Origin: Sphingomonas sp. TREG-RG-20F-R18-01
GTDB taxonomy: Bacteria > Pseudomonadota > Alphaproteobacteria > Sphingomonadales > Sphingomonadaceae
Assembly: GCF_022662475.1 (NCBI RefSeq)
Contig: NZ_JAKNQQ010000002.1
Location: 372,001 to 436,000 of the forward strand
Direction of reading: 5' to 3'
Length of the DNA: 64,000 nt
Shown one piece after another: positions 7,896-16,819 of the stretch. The position numbers and the translations under genes are program-made. The first letter of the stretch is position 1; every line of letters begins with the position of its first letter. Under the pieces are notes generated by a model. It was given only the letters and a program-made list of their open reading frames with translations. It was not told the origin of the DNA and ran no database searches.

Positions 7896-8912
7896 TCAGC
7901 GCGGGCCCGCCACGACCCCGGTCGATTCCCGCACCACCAGCTCGAACGGCAATTCGCGCTGTTCCGCCGGCACCTCCGCATCGACCGGCGCCAGCAGCAA
8001 GTCCGCCGCCTGATACGCCATCTGCCGGGTCGGTTGGCGAATCGTGGTGAGTGGCGGCCAGACGAAGCCCGCCATCTCGGTATCGTCGAACCCCGCGACC
8101 GACAGCTGTTCGGGCACCTTCAGCCCGCGCCGATGCGCCGTCGTCAGCGCGCCCGCCGCCATGTCGTCGCTCGAGGCGAAGATCGCGGTCGGCGGCTTCG
8201 CCAGATCGAGCAGCACCGCCGCCGCGATCGAGCCCGACGCAAAGTCGTAGCTTCCTTCGCACACCAGATCGGGATCGAACGCGATGTCCGCCGCGCCGAG
8301 CGCCCGGACATAGCCACGCAACCGCTGTGCGCTGGTCGCATAGCTCGGATGCCCTGCGATGAACCCGATCCGGTGGTGGCCGAGGGTCAGCAGGTGGGTG
8401 GTCATCACCGCTGCCGCCGCTTCATTGTCGATGAAGGTTGCGGGGCCCAGCTCGAGCCCGCTGCCTGGCGAAACCCGCACGAACCGAACGCCGCGTCGCG
8501 CGAGCAGGTCTAGCACGTCGGGATTGTCCGAGACCGGCGGGGTGAGGATCAGCCCGTCGACATGCGTCGCGTCGACCAGGCTCTCGAGTTCGTCGAGCAG
8601 GGTCGTCGCGTTGCGATCATAAGGCTGCGCGATCATCCGCACTCCGTCGAGCACGCACCGGTCGCGGATTCCCGACTGCATCTCATAGACGTAATACGGG
8701 CTCGGGTTATCGCAGATCAGCGCGATCTGGAAACTCCGCCGCCCGGCGAGCGAACGTGCCGCCATGCTCGGGCGGAACTTGAGCTCGGCCACCGCGGCCT
8801 GCACGCGCGCGCGGGTTTCCGCGCCGACATAGCGCTCGTTGTTGAGTACCCGCGAGACGGTCTTGATCGACACGCCCGATACCCGCGACACGTCCTTGAT
8901 CGTTACGCGCAA
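7896..8912 (-). CDS. LacI-family transcriptional regulator
   Basis: 338 residues. The N-terminal helix-turn-helix (TIKDVSRVSGVSIKTVSRVL, residues 3-22) and hinge helix (RPSMAARSLAG) are followed by a periplasmic-binding-protein-like effector domain with FASSDDMAAG and VAGFDDTEMA. It is the only local regulator in the putative sulfo-sugar locus and the natural candidate to bind the three TGACARCGNTGTCY palindromes. The start is a TTG at 8912, chosen because LacI proteins begin just before the TIKDV motif. No clear operator copy was found in the 70 bp upstream, so autoregulation is not indicated. Confidence 0.93.
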   Translation of the reverse strand: MRVTIKDVSRVSGVSIKTVSRVLNNERYVGAETRARVQAAVAELKFRPSMAARSLAGRRSFQIALICDNPSPYYVYEMQSGIRDRCVLDGVRMIAQPYDRNATTLLDELESLVDATHVDGLILTPPVSDNPDVLDLLARRGVRFVRVSPGSGLELGPATFIDNEAAAAVMTTHLLTLGHHRIGFIAGHPSYATSAQRLRGYVRALGAADIAFDPDLVCEGSYDFASGSIAAAVLLDLAKPPTAIFASSDDMAAGALTTAHRRGLKVPEQLSVAGFDDTEMAGFVWPPLTTIRQPTRQMAYQAADLLLAPVDAEVPAEQRELPFELVVRESTGVVAGPR

Positions 8913-8982
8913 TTCGTGTGCCCCCCGCGGCCATCTCCGGGCCTGGTCCGGGTTTGCCGCAGCGGGGGCACGACGGCAACCG

Positions 8983-10608
8983 TCACGCCATGATATTGCG
9001 CCCGCGGGATACGGTAGCCGTGTGCCCGACGCGTCCGGCGGCGGACTTGGCCTTGATCGTGTCGACCATGATCCAGGCGTTGCTGACCGTCGCGGGCGTC
9101 AGCGTCATCGCCATGTAGCCACGCCGGCTGGTGTCGCACCATTTCAGCTCGGGGTTGGTCCTGATCAACGCGGCTGCGATGGTCCTGGGATCGGTCTTGC
9201 TTGCCGTTTCATAGCCCGGCGACGTGACCGAATGCCCGGCGAACTCGACGCCGGCGGGCTTGCCGTCCTGCCCGAGGTCATAAGCCCAGGCATTGTGGCT
9301 GTCACCCGACAGCACGACGAGGTTCGCGCCCAGACCTTGCGCCTTGCGGAGGAAGCGTGCGCGCGCGGCGGGATAGCCGCCCCAATTGTCGTAGTTGAAC
9401 GGCAACCCGACCTTCGCCGCGGCGACGCCAGCGAGCAGATAACCGCGCGCGCGTTCCGGGGAATCGGGCGAAAGCCAGCTCATCGCTTCCGCCGGCATCA
9501 CCGTCTGTCCCATGATCGTTCCGAAGCCGACGACCTGCCAGCGTTGCCCCTGACGGACCGATTGCGCCATCGCATGCGCGAGCCAGCTTTCCTGTTGCGA
9601 TCCCATCATCGTCACGGCTGGGTCCATCCACAGGCCATCGCGGAACGCCTTCAGCGCGCTGGTCGGGTCGGTCGCCGCGAACAACGGGGCGACGTCGGGC
9701 TGCTTGGTGCGCGCGAGCAGCCGTGTCTCGGTGCGGAACAGCGTGGCGAGGGTGCCGATTTCATAGGCTTTCCACGGCTCGTCCGAGACGGGCATCCATT
9801 CGCGATATGCCTGGATCGACGCGGCCCGGCGCGCATTCCAGTCGCCTTCGTTCGGCTGATGGTTCTGCGCGCCGCCCTCCCAACTGTCGTTCGAGGATTC
9901 ATGGTCGTCCCACTGGACGATCATCGGGTGCTTTGCGTGGAGCGCCATCAGGTCGGGATCGCTGCGATAACTGCCATAGCGCAGCCGGTAATCCGCCAGA
10001 TGGAACAGCTCGGTCGACGGAAGCGGCACGCGCCCGGCCACCTGATCCTTTGCCGCCGGATAATCGCCGGTCTCATATTCGTAAAAATAGTCGCCCAGAT
10101 GAATCGCCAGATCGATATCGTCGCGCGCGGCAGCGTGCGCATAGGCGTTGAAATAGCCGTACGGCATGTTCGAGCACGAAAAGGTGACGGTGCGGAAGCG
10201 GTCGACCGGGCCGACCGGCAGCGTCTTGGTCATCCCGACGGGGGAAAAGCTGCCATCGGGCGCCACGAACCGATAGTGATAGCGCGTGTCGGGCTTGAGC
10301 GTGTCGACCGTGATCTTCGCGGTAAAGTCGCGCCACACCCCGGTGATCTGGGATCCGCCCGCGACGATGCGTGCAAAGTCGGGCGTTTCGGAGATTTCGA
10401 CGCGGAGTTCAGCCGTATCGCCGGTCGTCGGGACGTAGCGCGTCCACAGCAGCATCGTATCACTACCGGGTTCGCCGCTGGCGACCGAATGGGTAAAGCC
10501 GCGCGCCTGCGTCACATTCGGGGTCTGCGCGAAGCCGGGAACGGCAAAGGCCCCCAGACCGAGCGATCCGGTCAACAGGAGCGAGCGGCGGTCGATCTGG
10601 ACGGTCAT
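8983..10608 (-). CDS. phoD: PhoD-like alkaline phosphatase/phosphodiesterase (Tat-exported)
   Basis: 541 residues. The N-terminus IDRRSLLLTG (Arg7-Arg8) with a hydrophobic core ending at PGFAQ is a twin-arginine signal. A PhoD-type N-terminal beta domain (HSVASGEPGSDTMLLWTR) precedes a metallophosphatase domain with metal ligands in HLGDYFYEYE, IVQWDDHESSND, LSGDSHNAWA and VEFAGHSVTSPG. It releases phosphate from phospho-mono- or diesters in the periplasm, using Ca/Fe in characterised members. Start ATG 10608 has AGGAGCCCC upstream; a longer in-frame extension would precede the Tat signal and is rejected. No Pho box was searched for systematically. Confidence 0.9.
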   Translation of the reverse strand: MTVQIDRRSLLLTGSLGLGAFAVPGFAQTPNVTQARGFTHSVASGEPGSDTMLLWTRYVPTTGDTAELRVEISETPDFARIVAGGSQITGVWRDFTAKITVDTLKPDTRYHYRFVAPDGSFSPVGMTKTLPVGPVDRFRTVTFSCSNMPYGYFNAYAHAAARDDIDLAIHLGDYFYEYETGDYPAAKDQVAGRVPLPSTELFHLADYRLRYGSYRSDPDLMALHAKHPMIVQWDDHESSNDSWEGGAQNHQPNEGDWNARRAASIQAYREWMPVSDEPWKAYEIGTLATLFRTETRLLARTKQPDVAPLFAATDPTSALKAFRDGLWMDPAVTMMGSQQESWLAHAMAQSVRQGQRWQVVGFGTIMGQTVMPAEAMSWLSPDSPERARGYLLAGVAAAKVGLPFNYDNWGGYPAARARFLRKAQGLGANLVVLSGDSHNAWAYDLGQDGKPAGVEFAGHSVTSPGYETASKTDPRTIAAALIRTNPELKWCDTSRRGYMAMTLTPATVSNAWIMVDTIKAKSAAGRVGHTATVSRGRNIMA

Positions 10609-10681
10609 CTTGGGGCTCCTACTGATACCGTGTTTCTTCTGCCGTGCGGATATGGCGTGTTCGTGACAGGACCGAAACTGC

Positions 10682-12208
10682 ATGCTAGGCGCCGGCACGA
10701 TGGAGCCAACCGTTCCCGGGCGTATCGGTCTGCCGCTTCGGCTTCTGGCCACGGTATTCGTGCTGTTCGCGCTGCTCGCGCTGCTGCGACCGATCGATCA
10801 CGACGAAAGCCAATATGTCGCCGCCGCGGTGCTGAGCGCGCACGGCTATCTGCCGTATCGCGACTATGCCTATCTGCAGACCCCGCTCCAGCCGCTGTTG
10901 TTTGCGCCGCTGGCGGCGATTGCCGGGACCTTGGCGTGGCCGGCGCTGCGGCTGGTGAACGTGCTGCTCGGCGCGATCCTGGTCGGATGCGTCTGGCGAG
11001 CCGCGCGCGAAGCCGGGGTGGCGGCGCGAGTCGCGTTGGCGGCGGCGGGGTTGTTCGCGACCTGCGACTGCTTCCTGTTCAGCGTTGCGACCGCGCGCAA
11101 CGATGCCTTGCCTGCTGCGCTGCTGGGTGGTGCGCTGGTGCTGATCGTCCGCGTCGCGACCGGGCGCGGCCGGTGGGGCGGCGCGCTGCTGATCGGGGTG
11201 TTGCTCGCGGCGGCGGCGGCGGCGAAGATCTCCTATGCGCTGCCCGCAGCCGGCTATGGCGCCTATGCGCTGTTCGATCGCCGCCATCGGCCACTAGCGG
11301 TGTTGGCGGGGGTGTTGCCGGTGCTGCTACTGGTGGCGTGGACCTGGGCGCAGGCCCCTGCGGGCTTCGTGTTCGGCGCGGTGCAGTTTCCGGCGCGCGC
11401 GCCTGCCGAATACTATCTGGCGACGCCGTGGAAATTGACATGGCTCGCCAAAGCGATCGACCTGCTGAAGTTTCTGGCGCTCGGACCGGGGCTGGTTGCG
11501 CTGATCGTAATGGCGCGCCGGGGATGGCGTCGGTTGCCGGTCGTCACCGTCGTGACGCTGGCCGGAGTGGCGGCGGCGATGCTGCCGTTCCCGACGTGGC
11601 GGCAATATCTGCTGCCGGTCCTCCCGCCGCTGTTCCTCCTGCTTGCGGTGGCGTGGCAGGAGCGGCCGCCGGTGCAGTGGGTGCGGATCGTGACGGCGGT
11701 GTTCGTGGCTGCGGGGCTTGCGCCGACGGTTGCCGGGCTGATCGCCGGTGGGGGTGGCGGAACCGGGCGGTTGCCGCTGCTGGCTGCGTTGCGCGACGGG
11801 TGTGCGGTGCGGAATGCACTCGATCGGGCAGAGGTGACGGGGCCGGTTGCGACGCTGTCCCCGCAGTTTCTGGCTGCGACCGGGCGGTTACCGGACCGGC
11901 GTTTTGCGACGGGGCCATTCTATTTCCGGAGCCATGCGCTGGTCGCGCCGGGGGCGGAAGCGGGGTTGCATCTCGTCTCGGGGGATCGGTTGGATGTCTT
12001 GGCAAGGCCTCTAGCAAGCGCTTCTCCGGCGAAGGTAGGCGGGCGCAGTACGCTGCCGCCCGCCGCGATCCTCCTCGGCGGCGAGGCCAAATGGAGCAGC
12101 GGAAACCCCGATCTCGACAGGCGGCTCGAACGTTGGGCGATCGCGCATCGCTATCGCGCGGTACAAGTCGCGTCCCCGCGCTTCCGGCTCTACGTCAGGC
12201 GACCCTGA
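10682..12208 (+). CDS. GT-C type membrane glycosyltransferase (GT39/ArnT-like), putative
   Basis: About 508 residues with ten or so hydrophobic segments and a short soluble C-terminus. The first luminal loop has IDHDESQY (Asp39, Asp41, Glu42), the acidic motif of lipid-phosphate-sugar-dependent GT-C transferases such as ArnT and PMT. It is likely to transfer a sugar from an undecaprenyl-linked donor to an envelope acceptor outside the inner membrane. It is divergent from phoD and converges on the next GT gene with a 14-bp overlap. Starts at 10682 or 10700 are both possible. The substrate is unknown. Confidence 0.72.
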   Translation: MLGAGTMEPTVPGRIGLPLRLLATVFVLFALLALLRPIDHDESQYVAAAVLSAHGYLPYRDYAYLQTPLQPLLFAPLAAIAGTLAWPALRLVNVLLGAILVGCVWRAAREAGVAARVALAAAGLFATCDCFLFSVATARNDALPAALLGGALVLIVRVATGRGRWGGALLIGVLLAAAAAAKISYALPAAGYGAYALFDRRHRPLAVLAGVLPVLLLVAWTWAQAPAGFVFGAVQFPARAPAEYYLATPWKLTWLAKAIDLLKFLALGPGLVALIVMARRGWRRLPVVTVVTLAGVAAAMLPFPTWRQYLLPVLPPLFLLLAVAWQERPPVQWVRIVTAVFVAAGLAPTVAGLIAGGGGGTGRLPLLAALRDGCAVRNALDRAEVTGPVATLSPQFLAATGRLPDRRFATGPFYFRSHALVAPGAEAGLHLVSGDRLDVLARPLASASPAKVGGRSTLPPAAILLGGEAKWSSGNPDLDRRLERWAIAHRYRAVQVASPRFRLYVRRP

Positions 12209-13385
12209 GCAGTCGTCCGCTGCGCTTCGCGTCCACCAGCCCCTGGTAATAGTCCATGAGCTCGATCGTATGTTCGCGGTCGCTGCGAACCTTGGTCGCC
12301 GCGACCAGCGCCGCACGGCGCAGCACCCGCTGGTCGCGTGCGAACAGCCGGTGGATCGCGCTCGCGGCACTCTGCGCATCGCGCGCGGTGTAGAATTCGG
12401 ACGACAGCGGGTCTGCCACCTCGGCACATCCGCCGGTATCCGGCACGATCAGCGGCAATCCGCCCGCCATCGCCTCGGATGCAACGAGCCCGAACGGCTC
12501 CGCCTCCGACCCGTGGATCAGCGCGTCGCAACTCGCGACGATCCTTGCGAGCCGCTCGCGGTCATAGACCGGGCGGAACATGCGGATGTGCGGCGAGCCG
12601 GCGATCCGTGCCTCTATCTTCGCGCTTTCGACCCCGGCGCCGAGCAGCATCAGCCCGACCGGCAGGTCCGCACCCGCGCGCTCGACCGCGTCGATCACCA
12701 AGCGCCAGCGCTTCTCGGGATGATGCCGCCCCAGCCCCAGCAGGAGATGCCCGGTCGGCGGCAGGTCGCACTGCGCGAGCAATGCCGTGCGCAACCGGTC
12801 GTCGCGCAGGTCGGGCGAAAAGTGCCCGCGCTCGATCCCGAGCGGCATCGATGCGTCGATCCGAACGCCGCGGTTCTTCAACCGCTTCTCGAGTGCGGGG
12901 CCGTTGGTGACGACCGTGTCGAAATGCGTGAGGAAACTGTCCATGTAGCGGCTGTACCAGTTGAACGCACGCTCGATCCGGTCCTGCGGGGCAAGCCCTT
13001 CGAACCAGCGCAGCGCATAGGCCGCCATATTGTCGTTGTGCATGAAGAACGCCTTGACTGCGTCCCCCTGCCATTTGCCCACGACCCAGGGCAGGCGCCA
13101 CGGGGATGACGTCTCGACCACGTCGGGCTGGAGCTGGTCGAGCAGGCGAAGGACTGGCGCGCCGTCCCAGAAGATGCCGTAATTGGCGTCAAGCGGCAGA
13201 TGGCCGGTCTGCACCGTGATCACACGGCCGCCGCCGGGGCGTTCCTCGATGCTGGGTTCGCGCCCCGGCGCAATGACGATCAGTTCATGCCCGAGATCGG
13301 ACATAATCCCCATCTTGCGATCGATATACGTGCGCACCCCGCCGCCGGTCGGGGAGTAGAATTCGTTGACGTCGACGATCCGCAT
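12195..13385 (-). CDS. GT-B fold glycosyltransferase (GT4-like)
   Basis: 396 residues. The N-terminal glycine-rich loop SPTGGGVRTYID is the acceptor-side motif of GT4 enzymes; GLGRHHPEKRW starts the donor domain, and HGSEAEPFGLVASEAMAGG carries the E-x7-E signature. It transfers a nucleotide-activated sugar at the cytoplasmic side. The start ATG lies five bases after the DUF2141 gene's stop, and that gene is coupled to a flippase-like membrane gene, so the three form one minus-strand unit. Related proteins glycosylate lipids or exopolysaccharide; the acceptor cannot be told here. Confidence 0.88.
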   Translation of the reverse strand: MRIVDVNEFYSPTGGGVRTYIDRKMGIMSDLGHELIVIAPGREPSIEERPGGGRVITVQTGHLPLDANYGIFWDGAPVLRLLDQLQPDVVETSSPWRLPWVVGKWQGDAVKAFFMHNDNMAAYALRWFEGLAPQDRIERAFNWYSRYMDSFLTHFDTVVTNGPALEKRLKNRGVRIDASMPLGIERGHFSPDLRDDRLRTALLAQCDLPPTGHLLLGLGRHHPEKRWRLVIDAVERAGADLPVGLMLLGAGVESAKIEARIAGSPHIRMFRPVYDRERLARIVASCDALIHGSEAEPFGLVASEAMAGGLPLIVPDTGGCAEVADPLSSEFYTARDAQSAASAIHRLFARDQRVLRRAALVAATKVRSDREHTIELMDYYQGLVDAKRSGRLLRVA

Positions 13386-13389
13386 GCGA

Positions 13390-13920
13390 TCAACCGCCTT
13401 GAATTGGACCAAAACCACCGAGCCCGCGAAGATATTGCGCGCGGATTTCGACCGAGACAACACCTTCCGGGACGACGATCCGGCCTTGCGTCACTTTGGG
13501 CCGCGCGCGACCGAGTTTGGTGTTGCTGGGGAATCCGGCACCGTCGGACCAGAAATTGAACTTGTTGCGGCCGTCGCGATTGTGCGTGAACAGCAGGGCG
13601 TAGGGCCCCGGGGACGGCACCCGGATGCACAGCACGACCGGACCGCTCGCCGGGGTGGGGACCCGTACCCGGCGGAAGAACTTGCCTTCCTTGATCAGGT
13701 CGCGGTCGTCCTTAAGGAAGTCGGCCGCGTTCGCGGGATATAGTTCGAGCTTGAGTTCGCCGGTCCGATCCTTCAGCCCGTCGACCGTGACGCGGATCGC
13801 CGGGCCGCCGCTGGTGCAGGCAGCGCTGTCGCTGCCGATCGGCGACTGCACCGCGCGCGCCGGGCCAGCCGCCAGCATCGCCGCTGCCAGCCCCGTCGTC
13901 ATCACCAGCTTGCGCACCAT
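13390..13920 (-). CDS. DUF2141 domain-containing exported protein
   Basis: 176 residues with a signal peptide ending near GPARA and a beta-rich domain of the DUF2141 type (RVTVDGLKDRTGELKLELY, GPYALLFTHNRDGRNKFNF). Function is unknown; the family is periplasmic. ATG 13920 is chosen over GTG 13926 because AGGAAG then stands eight bases upstream. It lies between a flippase-like membrane gene and a GT4 gene in one transcription unit, suggesting an envelope role (inference). Confidence 0.8.
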   Translation of the reverse strand: MVRKLVMTTGLAAAMLAAGPARAVQSPIGSDSAACTSGGPAIRVTVDGLKDRTGELKLELYPANAADFLKDDRDLIKEGKFFRRVRVPTPASGPVVLCIRVPSPGPYALLFTHNRDGRNKFNFWSDGAGFPSNTKLGRARPKVTQGRIVVPEGVVSVEIRAQYLRGLGGFGPIQGG

Positions 13921-13922
13921 CG

Positions 13923-14897
13923 TCACGACTTCCTAATCAGATCGACCAGCCCGAATATCGCGACCAGCACCACGTGGACCAGCAACGGCAGGGCCGCCGT
14001 CACTGCAATCAACACGGACAGTTGCGCGTCCTGGCCGATCAATAGGGTGGCGAAGGTGGCAAAAAGAAGGTCCTTGTTCGGCACAAGTGGCAGCCGTCCC
14101 ACAATCATCCGAGCGGCGGACAGAAGCAGCCACATGCCGACCGGCACGATCGGCAGGCCGTAATGCCAGGCAAAGGCGGTCAGCACCGAGCCTGCGATCA
14201 GCCGCAGGCAATGCACGCCGAAGATCCACCACAGCGTCCGCCGTGGCAACGAGAATACACGCTTCGAAAAGATCAGGAACGGCAGCGACATGGCGAACAC
14301 GGCGACGACCGACCAAGTTGCCGTATGCAGTTCCGATTCGGTCATCAGCCCGACGCCAAGCGGCAGTGCGAGCGCAATGATCGCCAGGGTCACCATGTTG
14401 CCCGCGATCGCCGACAGGATGCTGACATCCTTCACCGCGCCGAACGGCGCCGCGACCATCGACGAGCGTTGCCGCGCCCAGGCGTAGAAATAGGCTTCGC
14501 CCGAATAGTTCAGCACGTCGTTGGCGATGCGTTTCTTGGCGAGCGCGATATAGCCGGCGGCGGGGATGCCCCACAGCCGCCGGAAAATCACGAAGTCGCC
14601 GGTCACCGGTGCAATGTAGACCAACGCAAAGAACACGTAGAACAATGGGTTGCTGGGCATGGCCGACCATAGATTGTCGACTCCCATCGCCCGCAGTTTC
14701 ATGCCCAGCCACACGATCATGATCAGGGTCGCGGCGGCGCCGAGATAGGATGGCCAGCGTCGACGCCGACGGGCCATCGGCTCCAGCCCGGCAAGATCGG
14801 GGGTGCCTGCAATCCCTGGCAGCGGTGGCAAGGGGAGGTGTGCGGTCGGGGCATCCGTCGCAGCGCCGATCCCCGGCCCGGTCGTCAATTTGTTCAC
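13923..14897 (-). CDS. Polytopic membrane protein, flippase/LPG-synthase-TM-like
   Basis: 324 residues. A proline-rich cytoplasmic N-terminus of about 45 residues and a basic stretch (ARRRRRW) precede seven to eight hydrophobic segments. The layout resembles the UPF0104 family and the membrane half of lysylphosphatidylglycerol synthases, but no catalytic domain is attached. It is first in a minus-strand unit with the DUF2141 and GT4 genes, so transfer or flipping of a glycosylated lipid is a reasonable guess. I do not recognise the exact family. Confidence 0.6.
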   Translation of the reverse strand: MNKLTTGPGIGAATDAPTAHLPLPPLPGIAGTPDLAGLEPMARRRRRWPSYLGAAATLIMIVWLGMKLRAMGVDNLWSAMPSNPLFYVFFALVYIAPVTGDFVIFRRLWGIPAAGYIALAKKRIANDVLNYSGEAYFYAWARQRSSMVAAPFGAVKDVSILSAIAGNMVTLAIIALALPLGVGLMTESELHTATWSVVAVFAMSLPFLIFSKRVFSLPRRTLWWIFGVHCLRLIAGSVLTAFAWHYGLPIVPVGMWLLLSAARMIVGRLPLVPNKDLLFATFATLLIGQDAQLSVLIAVTAALPLLVHVVLVAIFGLVDLIRKS

Positions 14898-15081
14898 GTG
14901 GCGAAGGTGTCCGCTTGTACGCCGATCAGGGTGATCGAATGCCGCGCCTTACCCCGAACCGGGCCGCGCGGCAAATCGCGTGCGTACGGTCGGTCGGATC
15001 GTTCCACTCCCCGCAAATTGAAGGGTATTCCGGAACGGCCGAGAAACATTTGCGACACAGCGGGGTTACAAACACCCAATC

Positions 15082-16197
15082 ATGCTGAATCCTCGTCCCC
15101 CCGCCGCGCACATTCTCGCCTTTGCCCAGACCCTCGACGGTGGCGGCGTGGAAAAGGCGTTGTTGCGTCTCGCCGGGGGGTGGGCGGAACTCGGGCGACG
15201 CGTGACGCTGGTGATCGGCGACGTTGCCGGACCGCTTTCGCGCGATCTTCCCGACGGCGTGGACGTACGGACGGTGGGGACGACGTCCATGGTCGGCATG
15301 CGCGCGATCGCGGCGTTGACCGAGTCGATCGATCCCGACGTGCTGTTCTGCCCGGGAAATCATTACACCGCGCTCGCGGCCTGGACGCGGCTTCGCCTCG
15401 GAACGCGGTGTCCGCCGATCGTCGCCAAGATTTCGAACGCGCTCGACCGCCGCGACCATAACGCACCGGTCGCTGCGGCCTATCGCACCTGGCTCAAATG
15501 GCATCCCAGCTTCGTCGACCGGCTGGTGGCGATGAGTCCGGCAATGGCGGACGAAGCCTGTACGATGATGGGCGCTCGGCGCGATGCGATCAGCGTGATC
15601 CCGAACCCGGTCCCGCGGCCGCTGGTCGCAACGGCACCGTCGGTCGTCCCTCGGGGACGGTTCCTGCTGGGCGTCGGCCGGCTGGCGCCGCAAAAGCGTT
15701 GGGACCGTTTGATCGATGCCTTTGCCGATATCGACGACCGCGACGTATCGCTGATGATCCTGGGCGAAGGGGCCGAGCGCGCAACGATCGAGTCGCGCAT
15801 CGCCGCGCGCGGGCTCGGGCAGCGTGTCTTGCTGCCAGGCCATGTCGACGATCCCACGCCGGCGATCGCCCGCGCGACGGCGCTTGCGCTGGTCAGTGAT
15901 TTCGAGGGCGTCCCCGGCGTGCTGCGCGAGTCGCTCGCGGTGGGAACGCCGGTGGTGGCAACTGACTCCAGCGTCGCGGTACGCGAGATCGTCACCAGTC
16001 CGGCGGTCGGCAGCGTGGTCGTGCCCGGCGACGCGGCGGGGCTGGTCGCCGCGCTTGAACATTGGCTGGAGCCCGGTCGCTCGCGGCCACAGCCAGTACC
16101 CCAGCCGGGCGAGAATGCCGCCGCGGCCTATCTCGATCTGTTCGACCACGCCGTTCTGGAGCGACGCTTCAGGCGGGGTTTGCAGCGCGCGGCTTGA
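15082..16197 (+). CDS. GT4-like glycosyltransferase
   Basis: 371 residues. The acceptor-side loop is QTLDGGGVEKALLRLA near 13-28; the donor domain has GVGRLAPQKRWDRL and the catalytic pair in SDFEGVPGVLRESLAVG (E-x7-E). It is transcribed away from the membrane protein/DUF2141/GT4 unit across a 184-bp spacer that must hold both promoters. Its last 29 bp overlap the 3' end of maiA on the other strand. Probably in the same glycan or glycolipid pathway as its neighbours. Confidence 0.87.
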   Translation: MLNPRPPAAHILAFAQTLDGGGVEKALLRLAGGWAELGRRVTLVIGDVAGPLSRDLPDGVDVRTVGTTSMVGMRAIAALTESIDPDVLFCPGNHYTALAAWTRLRLGTRCPPIVAKISNALDRRDHNAPVAAAYRTWLKWHPSFVDRLVAMSPAMADEACTMMGARRDAISVIPNPVPRPLVATAPSVVPRGRFLLGVGRLAPQKRWDRLIDAFADIDDRDVSLMILGEGAERATIESRIAARGLGQRVLLPGHVDDPTPAIARATALALVSDFEGVPGVLRESLAVGTPVVATDSSVAVREIVTSPAVGSVVVPGDAAGLVAALEHWLEPGRSRPQPVPQPGENAAAAYLDLFDHAVLERRFRRGLQRAA

Positions 16198-16819
16198 CCT
16201 GATCGGGGTGTGCCGCGGCGATCTCGGCGATCGTGGCTGCCGCGGCATCGGCAGCGACCAACCGGGGAAAGCGATCGAGCGCCACATCGAACCGCCGGGC
16301 ATTGTACAGTTGCGGCACGAGGCAGGCGTCTGCCAGATTGGGCCGCTCGCCCCCGAGCAGCGGCCCGGCAGTCTCCGCCGCCATCTCCTCCAAGGCGCTC
16401 AACCCCGTCTCGACCCAATGGACGTACCAGGCCCGGCGGGCCGCTTCGTCCGCGCCGAATTGTTCGGTCAGTCGATTCAGGACGCGCAGATTGTCGATCG
16501 GATGGAGATCGGCGACGACCGACAGCGCCTGCGCCAGCACCCGTGACCGCGAGATCGGGTCACGCGGCAGCATCGGGACGGCGGGACAGGTTGCGTCGAG
16601 ATAATCGATGATGGCGAGACTCTGCGTCAGCACCGCGGTGCCGACATCCAGCGCAGGGACCAGTCCCTGGGGATTGCGCGCGAGATACGCCGGCGCGCGC
16701 TGCGCGCCCTGGGTTAGGTCGACCGCGACGCTGTCATACGCAACGCCCTTGAGGTTCAGCACGATCCTGACGCGATACGCCGCCGACGAGCGCCAGTAAT
16801 CGTACAGGACCGGAGTCAT
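16169..16819 (-). CDS. maiA: Maleylacetoacetate isomerase (zeta-class GST)
   Basis: 216 residues. The N-terminal thioredoxin-like domain carries the zeta-GST signature YDYWRSSAAYRVRI (Ser-Ser-Ala at the glutathione site) and NPQGLVPALD; the C-terminal helical domain has ERPNLADACLVPQLYNARRF. It isomerises maleylacetoacetate to fumarylacetoacetate in tyrosine/homogentisate breakdown. The rest of that pathway is not in the window. The start ATG overlaps the stop of the upstream permease (ATGA). Confidence 0.9.
   Translation of the reverse strand: MTPVLYDYWRSSAAYRVRIVLNLKGVAYDSVAVDLTQGAQRAPAYLARNPQGLVPALDVGTAVLTQSLAIIDYLDATCPAVPMLPRDPISRSRVLAQALSVVADLHPIDNLRVLNRLTEQFGADEAARRAWYVHWVETGLSALEEMAAETAGPLLGGERPNLADACLVPQLYNARRFDVALDRFPRLVAADAAAATIAEIAAAHPDQVKPRAANPA

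Noticed and set aside
8913..8982. Operator copy for LacI autoregulation
   Set aside because: A GACGG-CAA-CCGTC palindrome is present, but it does not match the TGACARCGNTGTCY pattern of the other three sites.
8839..12249. 1136-residue plus-strand open frame
   Set aside because: It runs antisense through lacI and phoD and then out of frame through the GT-C gene; no protein family is recognisable.
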